Part shown: piece by piece, positions 43,024 through 55,359 of the stretch
Numbering within the stretch: position 1 is the stretch's first letter
Layout of the letters: each line of letters starts with the position of its first letter
Assembly: GCA_902651635.1 (NCBI GenBank)
Contig: CACRSC010000118.1
Span: 62,001-126,000, forward strand
DNA: 64,000 bases
Direction: 5' to 3'
From: Mastigamoeba balamuthi
Lineage: Eukaryota; Evosea; Mastigamoebida; Mastigamoebidae
The notes under the pieces: generated by a model
What the model saw: only the letters and a program-made list of their open reading frames with translations
Database searches by the model: none
Told to the model about the DNA's origin: nothing
Position numbers and translations under genes: made by a program

Positions 43024-46000
43024 ATGCCGGCCAAGACCGGCGTGGAGGCCCTCCTGGCGTGGGCGCAGCGCAACACGCAGGGCTACAAGGACGGCGCGCT
43101 CTCCTCTCTGCCCCTCGCTGCTCCTCTCCTCCTTAGTCCCCCTCCCACGCTGACGCTGCGCCACGCCAGTCAACATCACCAACTGGCACACCAGCTGGCG
43201 CGACGGTGCGACCGCGCCCCCCTCAATGCTCTGCTCTCCCCCGTGGCTGACCACGGGGGGACCACCACCGCAGGGCTGGCCTTCTGCGCCCTCATCGCCA
43301 AGTGCGTGCTGCCCTCTCCTCCCCTCTCCTCCTTCCTCCCGGCAGGCGTCGCACCACCGCCGCCTCTCGTACTCTCTCTCTCCCCCCGAGATACGGAGGA
43401 AAGCCCCGCGCAGCACACCTGCACACTGCACGCTGACTGTTTCGCGGTGTTTTCCTCTCTCGCATGACGTCATATACGGCGATTGTCTTTGCCGTTTATT
43501 TTCAAATTTGAACCCCTGTGGCTGTGGCGCCAGCAGCCGATGTGCTGATCTGCTGATGTGCTGATGTGGGATCGTCGCCCAGGTTCCGGCCAGACGCCCT
43601 CGACTACACGCAGTGCAGCAAAGACAAGATGGCACGCACGGGAGCCCACCTGTCCCCCACCCCACGTCCTCAGCAGCAGCCCGCACTGGCCCTGCCCCAC
43701 AGGTGGACAACCTGAACCTGGCCTTCAGCGTCGGCGAGAAGATCGGCATCGCCGCGCTGCTCGACGCAGAGGGCACGCAGCCACCCACCCCCTCCGCCCA
43801 GCCGGTTCCGTATCGCTGACTGCCCAGCGGCCAGACTTTGTGGACATGCCGCGCCCTGACCAGTTCTCGATCATCACCTACGTGTCCTCCATGTACAAGG
43901 TCCTCAACCAGGAGCAGCAGCAGCAGCAGCAGCAGCAGCGTCCCCCGCAGCCTGCTCGGACGCCGCCCCCTGCAGCGGTCCTGGAGCCCGCGCCTCCGCG
44001 TGGCCGCACAGCTCCCGCGCCAGCGCAGACGCCGAGCCCCCAGCACCCGCGGACGCCCTCGGGGGCCTTGCAGGCGCTGCCCCCGTCGTCGCCGCAGGGC
44101 CAGCGGGCGCTGCAGGTGCCCGGGGCGGCGCCGAGGTCGCCCGCGTCGCCGGGGCAGGCGCCGCAGGGGCGCAGGCTGGCAGCGCTCTGCGGCAAGTGCG
44201 GGCGCGAGCTGAGCGGGCAGACGGTCGAGGTGGGCGGGCGGCTGATGCACGCGGGCTGCTTCGTGTGCGCGGGCTGCGCGCGGCCGCTGAGCACCAAGTT
44301 CATCACGGTGGGAGGCAGCCCCTACTGCGAGCCCTGCGGCAAGAAGGCCTTCGTCGCCAGCATGGCCGCCAAGAAGAAGGAGGAGGCCCAGGCCCAGGCT
44401 GCCCTCCGCGCCGCCCAGGAGCAGGAGGAGCACAGGCGCACCGAGGCCGACCAGGCCGCCGCCGCCACTGCTGCCGCCTCCGCTGCTTCCGCTGCTTCCG
44501 CTGCGGCGGCTGCGCAGAGGGAGAAAGAGGAGAGGGAGCGCAGGGCCGCGGAAGAGGAGGCGAGGAAGCGCAGGGAGGACGAGGAGCAGCGCAGGAGGCA
44601 GCGCGAGGAGGAGGAGAGGAAGCAGCGGCTGCTCGAGGACGAGCGCAGGAAGCAGCGCGAGCAGGAGGAGCAGGAGGCCAGGCGCAGGGCCGCCGCTGCC
44701 GCCGAAGAGGCCCGCAAGCAGCGCGAGCGCGACGAGGAGGCCCGCAGGCAGCGCGAGGAGGCCGAGCAGCGCCGCGCCGCCGAGGAGCAGCGGCTGAGGC
44801 GCGAGCAGGAGGAGCTCGAGAGGAAGCGCCGCGAGGACGAGCAGCGGCAGCGCGAGCAGGAGGAGCAGAGGCGCAAGCAGCGCGAGGAGGAGGAGCGCAC
44901 GCGTCTCGCGGAGGCCGCCAGGCGCAAGGCAGCCGAGGAGCAGCGCATCGCCGAGGAGAAGCGCGCGGCCGAGGAGCGTGCTCGCGAGGAGGAGCGCAGG
45001 CGCAAGGAGGAGGAGGCCCGCAGGGAGCAGGAGCGCCTTCGCGCAGCAGAGGAGGCTCGCAGGCTCGAGCAGCTGCGCGACGAGGAGCAGCGGCGCCTCG
45101 CCCTCGCCGCAGAGGAGAAGCGCCGCCGCGAGGAAGAGGAGCGCGCGGCCGAGGAGGCCCGCAAGCGCCGCGAGGAGCGCGAGCGCAGGCTCAAAGGTGC
45201 CTGAGTCTCGCAAGGCGCCCAGAGACTCGTCATGTCTCACGCATGCGCTCTCTGCTGTGCTGCGCTGCGCCTGCGCTGTGTGCTGTGCTGTGCCCCTGCA
45301 GAGGAGGAGGAGAGGGAGATGGCCGAGATGAAGAGGCGGCAGGAGAAGATCGAGGAGGACAAGCGCAGGCGCGAGGCGGCCGAGCTCGCGGCGCGCAAGG
45401 AAGAGGAGGAGCGCAGGAAGCGCATCGAGGAGGAGCGCGCGCGCCAGGAAAAGCAGCGCCGCGAGACCGAGGAGCGCCTCAACCGCGAGATGGAGGAGCT
45501 CAAGGCACACAACTCAATTCAATTGACTTTGATTTGCCGCAATTCGCAATGATCTGCAATTCACCCGCGAGCAACAACTCAGCGCCGCCGCGAGGCGCTC
45601 GAGGCGGCGAGGAAGAAGCGCCAGGAGGAGGACGCAAGGCGCAAGCAGGAGGAGGAGGCTCTGGCGGAGCAGCGCAGGCGCGTCGCGGCCGAGCGCGCGG
45701 CCGCGGAGGAGCGCCGCAAGGCCGCCGAGGCCGAGGCGCAGCGCCTCGCCGAGGAGAAGCGGCTGGTGGAGGAGCGCGAGGCCGCGAGGCGCGCCGAGGA
45801 GGAGCGCAAGCAGCGGGAGGAGGAGGCGCGGCGGCTGCGCGAGGCCAAGGACACGGCAGAGCGCAAGGCCCGCGAGCTCGAGGCGCAGCGGAGGGCCGAG
45901 GCGGAGCGCAAGGCCCGCGAGGAGCGCGAGGCCGAGCAGCGCAGGCAGCAGGCGGAGGAGGCCAGGCGGCTGCAGGAGGCCGAGGCGCAGCGCAGGCGCG

Positions 46001-48467
46001 CGGAGGCCGAGGCCGCGGAGCGCAGGCGGGCCGAGGAGGAGGAGGCCGAGAGGAGGCTTCAGGCGCAGCTCGAGCAGAAGCGCCTCGAAGAGCAGCAGCG
46101 CATCCGTGAGGAGGAGGAGCGCGACAGGAGAGAGGAGGAGGAGTTCGAGCGCCGTAAGCAGCAGCTCGAGGAGGCGCGCAGGGCCCGCGAGGAGGAGGAG
46201 GCGGCGGCCCAGCGCGCGCTCGAGGAGGAGCGCAGGCGCAAGGAGGAGCAGCGCGCGGCGCAGAAGCGCGCGGAGCAGCAGCGGGCGCAGGAGGAGGCAG
46301 AGCAGCGTCGACGGGAGGAAGAGGAGCTGCAGCGCCGCAAGCAGCAGATCGAGGAGGCCCGCAGGGCGCGCGAGGCCGAGGAGCGGCGCATACAGGAGGA
46401 GGAGAACCGCAGGCGGCAGGAGCGCCTCGAGGAGGAGCGCCGCGCGCGCGTGGCGGAGGAGGAGGCGCGCAAGGCCCGTGAGGAGCAGGAGCGCAAGCGG
46501 CTCGAGGAGGAGCGCCAGCTCGCCGAGCGCCGCAGGGCCGAGGAGAAGGCGCGCCAGGAGGCCGAGGCCAAGCGGAGGGAAGAGGAGGCCAGAGAGAAGG
46601 CCCGCCGCGAGGCAGCAGAGGCCGCGAGACGCGAGCAGGAGGCCAGGGAAGCCGAGGAGCGGGCCCGCCGCGAGGCCGCAGAGGCCAAGCGGATCGAAGA
46701 GGAGGCCAGAGAGAAGGCGCGGCGCGACGCAGAGGCCAAGAGGAAGGAGGAAGAGGCCCAGGCCAGGAGAAGGGAGCAAGAGGCCCGGGCCGCCGAGGAG
46801 AAGGCGCTCCGCGAGGCGGCCGAGGCCAAGCGGCGCGAGCAGGAGGCCAGGGACGCCGAGGAGCGGGCCCGCCGCGAGGCAGAGGCCAAGCGGATGGAGC
46901 AGCAGGCCGCCGAGAGGGCCGAGAAGGAGAAGCTCGAGGCCGCCGCCGCTGCCCGCGACAGGGAGCGCGCAGCCGCAGCGAAGGCGGAGGAGCAGAGGAG
47001 GGCCGAGGGCGAGAGCAAGGCCAAGCCCCCGGAGATGCCCGAGTGGCAGCAGAAGGTCCTCGAGCGCCAGCGCCAGCGCGAGGCGGAACAGCAGGCGCAG
47101 CAGCGCAAGGAGCCCGAGGGCGTCAGGGTCACCGTGACCCCCGCCGCCGCAGCAGAGGGCGGCGGCGTGGCGATGCCCGTGCCCTCGCGGTCGCCCCCGA
47201 GGCCGCCGGCCGCCGAGAGGGACGAGGACGCAGCGGTGCCACGGGCCGTGCGTACTCCGGACGCCGACAGACAGCCGATGCCGACGCGGACGCCGCCGAG
47301 GGCGCCCAGCGGGGCGGAGCAGAGCCCGAGGAAGCCGGGGACGCCGGGGACGCCTGGTATGCACCGGGACAGCCCCGACATGGGGCTGCTCAAGTCGGAC
47401 ATTGAGGAGCTCGAGGCCGAGTTCGAGCGGCTCAAGAACTCGGGCAACGACCTGCTCGAGGTCGTCTGCAAGCCGGTCAAGGGCATCGCGGACGTGCCCG
47501 AGCCCGAGGTCATCGAGGGGTACCTGCTCAAGCAGGAGGGCTGGGGCGGCATGTGGTGGAAGCCCTACTGGTTCTCTGTGCAGGACCACCAGCTCGTCTA
47601 CTACGCCGACAAGCAGAAGAGGTGCACGACGGGCCGCGAGCACCAGCCCGACGGCATTGTCGACCTCACGTACCTCCAGGACATCCGTGCGTGCTCTCCC
47701 TTTCTCTCCCTCTCGCCCGTCCCCTGGCTCGCAGCTGAGGGCGTCTGTACTGGTGCTGGCAGTGCTGGCGAGGTACAGCGACAGGACGTTCACGCTGCTG
47801 ATGGACTCGGAGAAGCTCTCGTTCAAGGCCGGCAGCCCCGCGGAGATGCACCGCTGGATCACGCACCTGCACCTGGTGCGGCCCACGGCCACAGCCGCCC
47901 GGGAGCTCACCGATGCTCGTCGCAGGCCTCGCAGAGCGCCAAGGCAAAGGCGCACGCCAAGAAGGAGAGGAAGCAGAGGGTCTCGGTCTCTGTCAGTGCT
48001 GAAGATGTGCGGGATACCTCCCCGCCCAGCCCGCCGTGGCTCCCGAAGAGCTCTCACAGCAGCGAGCGCAGGCGAAGGAGGGGTGGCTGCAGATGCAGAC
48101 GATGTTCGGGTGGACCAAGAGATGGGTCGTCATGAAGGGCGGCCACATCCTCGTCTACAAGGCCCCGGTACTCGCTCGGACCCCGCAGTCCCGCACACTG
48201 CTGACCGTGCGCATCGCGTCGCAGGGCGGAGGCACTGCAGCGGTGTACAAGAGAGCGCTGTACAGGTGCGAGCTGCAGGAGTACGACCCAGAGAGGTTCC
48301 CCAACGCGTTCTCGGCGTCGACGGTGAACCCGGAGACGGGCAAGACGGACCGCGTGGTGCTGAGGGCCGAGGACGAGATGGAGATGCACCACTGGCTCAA
48401 CGCGCTGGTCGCGCACAAGGTCTACATCACCGAGTACATCGACAGCATCACCGTCAACCTCAGCTGA
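43024..48467 (+). CDS. CH-LIM-coiled-coil-PH-PH cytoskeletal protein
   Basis: Start at 43024 (MPAKTGVEALLAWAQ). A calponin-homology domain is spread over five or six tiny exons: TQGYKD, VNITNWHTSWRDG, LAFCALIAK, FRPDALDYTQCSKDKM, VDNLNLAFSVGEKIGIAALL, DFVDMPRPDQFSIITYVSSM. A polyQ run and a Pro-rich linker precede one LIM domain (CGKCGRELSGQTVEVGG, HAGCFVCAGCARPLS, YCEPCGKKAF). About 880 residues of E/R/A-rich coiled coil follow, interrupted by introns at about 45199-45300 and 45505-45582. The C-terminus has two PH domains: VIEGYLLKQEGWGGMWWKPY to AEMHRWITHLHLV, and AKEGWLQMQTMFGWTKRWVV to EMHHWLNALVAHK, with the stop at 48467. CH binds actin, LIM binds protein partners and PH binds phosphoinositides, so a membrane-actin linker is likely. 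Four of its introns appear to use GC donors. Confidence 0.8.
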
Positions 48468-49223
48468 GGCTTCCCGGGCTCGCACGGCCCTCTTCCCAGC
48501 TGTAACACACAGAAAGCAAACGACACCATTCCAACTTTCAAAGACCGGCGGCCCCTCGGTCTGGACTTGCCGTTGCGTTTGATCACTCTGCTCGACTGCT
48601 GGAAGAACTTGCAGTACGGGGGGGCCTTTGCCAAAGACTGAACCCCGGTTCACAGAGTGCGCGAAATTGAGGCACCTGAGGTTCATCGGAGTTTGGAGAC
48701 CTTCTCATCTGTGCGAACAGCAAGCAGAGCTGAACTCCGTCCCACAAATGGCCGACGAGATGCCATCGTACCTTCCAATGTTGGAACGATTGCCACAGAG
48801 CCCTCAGTCGAACACCACAGCGACTATACGGGCCTATGATCAGCACGGCAAACGGGCCGAGTAGGGTAGCCTGCATTGTCCACCCCACGCTGCAGTTAGC
48901 CGAATTTGGACGTACGTCATCTGTATTTCCGTGCATCTCCGCATCGCATCTGGCATAACGTCGGTTGTGCGCTCACCTCTGGACCGCATTTCACCTGTCC
49001 CTGGCATTTCTGCGGTTGGACAAGTCGGAGATATAACCGACGTGCCTGATGGGACGGCCGAATCGAGGCAGCACGCGGGTGGCCGGGGCACTCAAATGAA
49101 AGCGTGTGTTTTGATTAAGGCCGACAACGGCTGGGGCTGCTGCTGCCGAGGCAGCGACCTGCGCGCGGGCTGAACTCCAACTGACACCGCCTAGTGACTA
49201 GTCACAACGCCTTAATCGTGTCG
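48468..49223. other. Intergenic stretch
   Basis: This separates the CH-LIM-PH gene from the glycosidase gene, both plus strand. It holds the 3' end of the former and the promoter of the latter. No further gene or repeat is recognised. Confidence 0.4.
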
Positions 49224-50770
49224 ATGCGTCTCTTGCTAGCATCTTTCCTTGTGGTCGCGGCCTGGGCCGCGACGTTCAGCAACCCCGTGCTGTGGGAGGA
49301 CCTCCCGGACCTGGACATCGTCCGCGTGGGCTCTGTCTACTACTACTCGGCCTCGACCATGCACTTCTCCCCCGGCGCCCCTGTCCTGCGCTCGCGCGAC
49401 CTCGTCAACTGGGAGTTCGTCGGCCACTCGGTGCCGCGGCTCGACTGGGACCCCAAGTACGACCTGGCCGGCAACAAGCGCGGCTACGTGGCGGGCATCT
49501 GGGCGTCGTTCTTCAACTACCACCCGGGGCTGAAGCGGTTCTTCTGGGGAGGCTGCTCCGACGGCAAGACGCAGGTCTTCAGCGCCCCCGACGCCAGCGG
49601 CCCGTGGGCGCGCCACACGACGCTGCCCTGCTACTACGACGCCGGGATGCTCGTCGACACCGACGGGACGATGTACGTGGCGTACGGCCAGACGCAGATC
49701 CAGGTGGCGCAGCTCTCGCCCGACGGCAAGACGCAGGTCCGCAGCCAGAAGGTCTTCTCGTCGCCTTTCTACATCGAGGGCTCGCGCATGTACAGGCACG
49801 GCAGCGACTACATCATCTTCGTCACGCGCCCGGCCAACGGGCAGTACGTGCTGCGCTCGAGCAGCGGGCCCTGGGGGCCCTACGAGATGCGCGAGCTGCT
49901 GCTCGGCATCGCGGGGCCCATCACCGGGGGCGGCACGCCGCACCAGGGCGGCCTCGTCAGCACGCCCGACGGCCGGTGGTTCTACATGGCCTTTGACGAC
50001 GTCTACCCCGGCGGCCGCGTGCCTGTGCTCGCCCCGTCGTCTGGGGCACCGACGGCTTCCCGGCGCTCCAGAAGGTCGGCAACGCGTGGGGCAGGACGTA
50101 CGACCTCCCGCTGCCCCTGCAGCCCGGCAAGCCGTACACGGGCACGGACACGTTCCAGGGCAGCAGGCTGGGCGACGAGTGGGAGTGGAACCACAACCCC
50201 GACGCCACCAAGTTCAGCGTCGGCGGCGGCCTGAGGCTCCAGACGGCGACCGTGACCAGCGACCTCTACCAGGCCCGCAACACGCTCACCAGGCGCATCC
50301 TGGGCCCCGCGTCCTACGCGACGGCGGCGCTGGACGTCAGCAAGATGGCCGACGGCGACCGCGCGGGCCTCGCGGTCTTCAGGCAGAAGTCCGCGTGGGT
50401 CGGCGTGAAGAGGGAGGGCGGCAGGACCTCGGTGTGCATGGTCAGCAGTGTCAACATGGCGGACAAGACCTGGGCCACGCAGAGCACCGGCGCAGAGGTC
50501 GCGTGCACGCCCCTCGCGTCGGGCACCGTCTGGCTGCGCGCGTACGCGGACATCCAGCCGGGAACAGGCAGGCAGGCGACGTTCGCGTACAGCACCGACG
50601 GGACGCGGTTCACGAGCATCGGGAGCGCACTGACGCTGGACAACGGCTGGGAGTTCTTCATGGGGTACCGCTACGCCGTGTTCAACTACGCCACGAAGGC
50701 CCTCGGGGGGTCTGTCACTCTCAAGAAGTTCGCCATGTGTCTTGCATCGCAGCCCTGCGACTCGGCCTGA
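49224..50770 (+). CDS. Secreted GH43-like glycosidase (xylosidase/arabinofuranosidase type) with one frame break
   Basis: Start at 49224 (MRLLLASFLVVAAWA), a clear signal peptide with cleavage after AWA. The five-bladed propeller domain shows the GH43 pattern: an early Asp in EDLPDLDIVRVGS, a middle Asp in YYDAGMLVDTDGTMYVAYG and a Glu in FYIEGSRMYRHG, the expected base, pKa-modulating and acid residues. HQGGLVSTPDGRWFYMAF and PGGRVPVLAP follow. The frame then changes by one base near 50035, and the protein continues as VVWGTDGFPALQKVGNAWG into a concanavalin-like GH43 C-terminal domain (DTFQGSRLGDEWEWNHN to ALGGSVTLKKFAMC), stopping at 50770. The homology is continuous across the break and no intron fits, so it is a single-base deletion or a sequencing error. 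Likely substrate is plant hemicellulose taken as food. Confidence 0.7.
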
Positions 50771-51079
50771 CTGCCCTGCCGGGCTTTCGTGTAGATAGAA
50801 ACACCATCCAACAATGAGGTCCTTCATAACCCAAGACCCCCTGCCGGCAGAGAGGCGGCGTGCAGGTGGTCCTTCGTGTATGCAAGATCAACATAGTTGG
50901 GCAGAAATGACCCCCAGGGCGAAACCTGAGAGCAGAGTAAGTCGTAGTGCTTCAGCTCTCAAACTCGGCAAAGAAAGCTGTCGGGAAAACACCCCAATAG
51001 AGAGTAAAAAGCAATCAATTGCATTGAATTGCAATTTAAAGTGCCGAAAGAGGCACTGCAGTGAAATTGACCACTTTAT
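50771..51079. other. Intergenic stretch between convergent genes
   Basis: This holds the 3' ends of the glycosidase gene (plus) and cyclase copy 2 (minus). A CAATTG-rich block lies at 51012-51040. Sequence similarity between the two cyclase copies stops right at their stop codons, so this flank is not shared. Confidence 0.4.
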
Positions 51080-53429
51080 CTACTTCTTTACAAGGTTGAG
51101 AACAGTGCTGCCCGAGTTCTGGCTCTCCATGACTGCTGCCCTGACGCTGGGCATGTAGTCCGTGTCCACGCGGGCGAGCTCCTGTGAGACATCGTCGCGG
51201 TCGCCCCTCGCCAGCGCCTCCATTGCCCTCTGGAAGTGCTCGGCGTTCGCGATTGCTTCCGGACTGAGGATTCCCCTGGCGCCAAGCACTGTATAGAGGG
51301 CCAGCGGCAGGCTGCACCCGCGCACCGTGGTGGCCCCGCACGAGTGCCCCGCGATTGCCGCCGTGTCAGACTCGACGGTGATGAGGGACACGGAGCCCTG
51401 CTCGACGGCAGCGCTCCAGGTCTCGCCGGTGACGATGATGCCCGAGGGCGGCCTGACGTGCTTGGCGACCTCCTGCAGGCGGGCTGCGATGCAGACGACC
51501 TCGCCGATGGCGGTGTAGTTGACCAGAGTGCCGAAGGCGCCGATGTCGCCGACCAGCACGGTGCCCGAGGCCACGGACACGCGGACCCTGGGGCACTTGA
51601 AGCTCTTGTACGTGCCGCTGCTCTCCCAGCGGGCCCTGAGGCCCCTGACGCACTGCTGCATGGCCACCGCCGCCTCGCACGCCCTGCTCTCGTGGTGGGC
51701 GCAGTCGCACGGCGCGTTGAACACCACCATCACCTCTGCCAGGGCGGCGCCCGGGTGTGAGGACGGAGGCTGCGGGGGGTGGGTGGGGCACCGGAGGGGG
51801 GAGGGCAGGCAGCGCACCATCGCCGATGAACTTGTCGATGTAGCCGCCGTAGTCCTTGGCCGTGTTGGCCAGCTTCGTCAGGATCTCGTTGAGCATCTCG
51901 GCGAACTCGCCCATGGTGCCCTCGGCGCGGCACTGGTCGATCAGCGTCGTGGAGCCCTCGATGTCGCAGAAGAGCACAGACACGTCCCGGGGCACGAGGG
52001 GCGACGACACGATGCCCTTGCCGATGACCCAGGTGGCGAGGTCCATGGAGACGTAGCGCCCCACGCAGTACAGCGAGTGCACCAGCTTGTCCGCCGCCAC
52101 CAGCACCCCGGACACCTCGTCCAGGAACGCCACCGTCGACGGCGATGGAACCACACCGCCTGCGCCTCCTCCTGCGCGCTGCGGCAGCCCCTTGTCGGCG
52201 AGGTTCAGCGAGGACGAGGACGAGGCCTTGGCGATGCCGTGCATGTTCATGTGGGCGAGGGTGTCGATGGTCTTGACGGCCCGGTCGAGGGGCTTTGCCA
52301 GGAACACGTGCTGCGCCGCCCACGAGACGACCGCCGCCGTCAGCGCCAGCGCCGCCGCGATGCCCACGCAGATGCCGACGGTCTTGATGAGCTCACCGTA
52401 GACCTCTTTGGTGGGGACCGCGTAGTAGACTGTCCACACGTCTCCGGCGTTGCCGACGGCGATGTTCTGGGACGAGACGATGTGTGTGCTCGTGCGGTAC
52501 ATGCTCAGCTCCTTGCCCTGCTTCCCGTCGCGCAGGAGGTCGCGGCCGATGCGGACCAGTGTCGAGTCGCCCACCGAGCTGTTGTCGCACATGAGGTACT
52601 GCAGGCGGGTGCCCACCAGCACGGAGGGCACTCCGTGCGACGTGGCGACCAGTCTGCCGTTCTTGTCTGTGACGAACGCGCGGGACTTGGGGTCCGCGCT
52701 GTCCGCGAGAGATGCGCGCAGGTTGTCCGAGAGGTCTGAACTCGAGGCGACGAGCTGCAGGATGCCCGCCTGCCCGGAGGCCTCTGGGCCGCATGGTTTG
52801 CCGTCCTTGCAGAGGCGCACCGTGTAGGCGATACCCAGTTGACCAGTCGACATGCTAGGCTGTATCTTGTGCGTCGTCGGGTTCGTCAGCTGCCCGGCGA
52901 GGAGCGTGCCGAGGCGCATGGTGATGTTGTCGTGCCATTTGAGGGCGACCTTGGTGCCGCTGTCGTACTCGGCGGCGCTGTAGTGCTCGACGGCGGCCAG
53001 CATGGCGGTCTTGTTGAACATCCCCACGCCGCGGGAGAGCAGGATGCCACTGGACGCCGAGTTGACGATGCCGACGTAGCGCCCGAGGTCCTCGGGGAAG
53101 AAGAAGCAGATCCACGTGAGGAACTGCTGCAGCTCCTTGTAGCTCCAGTACAGCAGCGTCATCGTCTCCTCGTCCGTCGCGGCCGGGAGCGCCCCCGCGT
53201 GCACGAGCGTGGCGTAGTGGCCCGAGATGCGGGTGAGCTGCGTCTGGACCGTGTCCGTGACCGTCGAGACGTGCAGGCCCAGCTGCAGGTCGATGATCTT
53301 CTCGATCTGGCTCAGAGAGAACTCGGTCGACATGGCGGCTATCGGCGCGATGACCACGGCTGCCAGCGCCAGCGACGTCGCGAGGCTGATTGCCGCAGTT
53401 GCGGTGCCCGCGCTGAAGTGAACACGCAT
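51080..53429 (-). CDS. Cache-type receptor adenylate cyclase, class III (copy 2)
   Basis: Exons 53429-51818 and 51735-51080 (82-nt intron with a GTGCGC donor) encode 755 residues, nearly identical to copy 1 with scattered substitutions (for example FKSHDNFT versus LKWHDNIT, SISTGQLGIMYAV versus SMSTGQLGIAYTV). All cyclase residues noted for copy 1 are kept: FCDIEGST, DKFIGDEVMVVF and AARL. This copy has no gap and confirms the intron in copy 1. It lies in the opposite orientation, about 21 kb away. Upstream the copies share ACTCCGTCTAGGGTGAAGCT and ATTACAG directly before the start region (about 53435-53467), then diverge. Both copies look functional. Confidence 0.85.
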
Positions 53430-53479
53430 TTGGGCCCTCGGACCGCCTGTAATAGCTTCACCCTAGACGGAGTATACTA

Positions 53480-55340
53480 AAATAATGACTGAGCCGGGTT
53501 GTGTAGAAGCCCTATTAATGGATACAACTACAAATAGGGGACTGATACATCTACGTCCGCTGTGCGATATGACCAGAGTAATTTATGCGCTTCGGAACTA
53601 AGAAGCACCGACCAGTGTGGTTTTGCCCGCACAAATTACAATGCAATAAGGACTGCCGGGATGTACAGCCCTCCAGCGTCTCACCACCTGCGCCGAACTC
53701 GAGGAAACCAGTGTCTGCTCAAAAGATCAAAGCGTCACTCGATCCTTCGCCGAATGTTCACATAGAGGGGTTTTGCAGAATCAATTCCTGTGAGAGGTAA
53801 AGGGTTATTTTATACCATTTTCCTGGAAAATGCTAACTTATAGTGTTATCGATATTAGTCTCTCTGAAGCTCGGGAGCACTTCACTGTAACACCTTCAAT
53901 TCATGCTGCTTTACCAATGCTAATGAAATATACAGATTGTGGAACGCACTGTAACAAGTTGAAGGGGATTTTTCCCAGAGGGTTTCGAAAAAAAGGAAAA
54001 TCTGGTCATCTGGAATCTGGTTATCTCCAAGAAGCAAATTAAGTAGCAGAATAAAACCAATAATTATGTTCTTCTATATCTCAGAGCAGAAGCAGGTTAC
54101 ATCTCTTGCATAACAACAAGAAGATGTCAGTTAGCACAGCCACGAATCAGATGGAGGTGAGCTAAAAGACACTTAAAAGGTATGCAGACAAGGTCTCTGT
54201 GCATGGCAGCAGGTGAGGCAGCAGCAGCCTGTACAGTCTCAAGCTCCTTCTGATTAGCATGCCTTCGTTTCTCAACAAGCACAATCTCGCAGTTCATCAG
54301 TATAAGTGTGCAAGTGCATGACATTAGGAGTGAAAAGTATGCAGAAGCATGATTTGCTATCTTTCAACTTCTTTTCCTTAGCCAATCATTTCCATTGCGG
54401 GCTCTTTTCTGGAAACTCTGCAGTTGTCAGCTGCATCCTGCAGGATATGGTTATCAGGGAGATCTTCTTAGGTAGTGCATTAAACCTGATGTACAAACTC
54501 AATTCCAGAAGACTACTGTGGACTCTGCAAGCCATCATGAACTGTGGTCCCTTGATCATATCATTCAAAGGTCTTTGACATGATCAAAGTGAAAAACTCT
54601 ATTAAGGCAGTTCAGAATGATAAGATTGTTCAAGAGGCAGTTGGAATTCTTAAGGGCTACCTGACAGAGCTTGACAGTCTCATTAAGAAGGTTGATAAGA
54701 AGAAGCAGAAGGCAAAGAAGAGGAAGAAGAAAAACAGTCTTAAGATTGATCTGAAGGATGCAAACCACATGACCTTTGAGTGTGTTCTGGCTGTTGTATG
54801 ACTCAGAGTTTGAAGAAGGTGGAAATCAAGATGAAGCCTATCAGACTTCTTTAGGAAAAGTTCCACATGTTCATGGGAAGATCATGCATTAAGAGCCACC
54901 ATCCAGCACCTCTTCTTAACTCACAACTTGACTCAGAGACATTCATCACTTCAGAATAACGACTCACATCTGCTTAAGTCAAGGAAATGACAGTCACAGC
55001 CTTTTTTGTAACAGTTGGCCCACTATTTAAGTTTGTCTTAATTTTCTGCATCTCATAGCCAGCATGCAGTTCTGATCTAAATCCAATTGAAAATGATTGA
55101 GAAATGAAATCGGGATAATTAATTATTAAATCAACTGATAATTTAATGCCATCATTCATTCATTTGCCAATTTAATGTAATGTGAAACATGATCAGAGTG
55201 TCTCAAATGCCTAGATTTTCGATATATCACCTTTATCAATTCAATTGCTTATTAGAAATGCAACCATCTGATTACTAATTTTCGAAAAAATTCACTGAGT
55301 GTCTGGAATGCCCGGACTTCTGAGGCAAACAGGCTTCCTT
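53480..55340. other. AT-rich gene-poor region
   Basis: No conserved gene is recognised. A lysine-rich open stretch at 54580-54801 (VKNSIKAVQNDKIVQEAVG, KKQKAKKRKKK) has no family match that I know and ends without clear context. Base composition matches the other transposon-bearing AT islands. Confidence 0.4.
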
Positions 55341-55359
55341 CACCTTGGTCTCGTACAAT

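Noticed and set aside
43772-43829. GT-AG alternative: a 27-nt intron starting at GTTCCG before DFVD
   Set aside because: It would be far shorter than any other intron here and would insert about 13 residues into a conserved part of the CH domain; a GC donor fits better.
45514-48057. Leu-rich minus-strand open frame resembling a membrane protein
   Set aside because: It is the antisense of the E/R-rich coiled coil (GAG/CGC codons read as Leu/Ala); no independent support.
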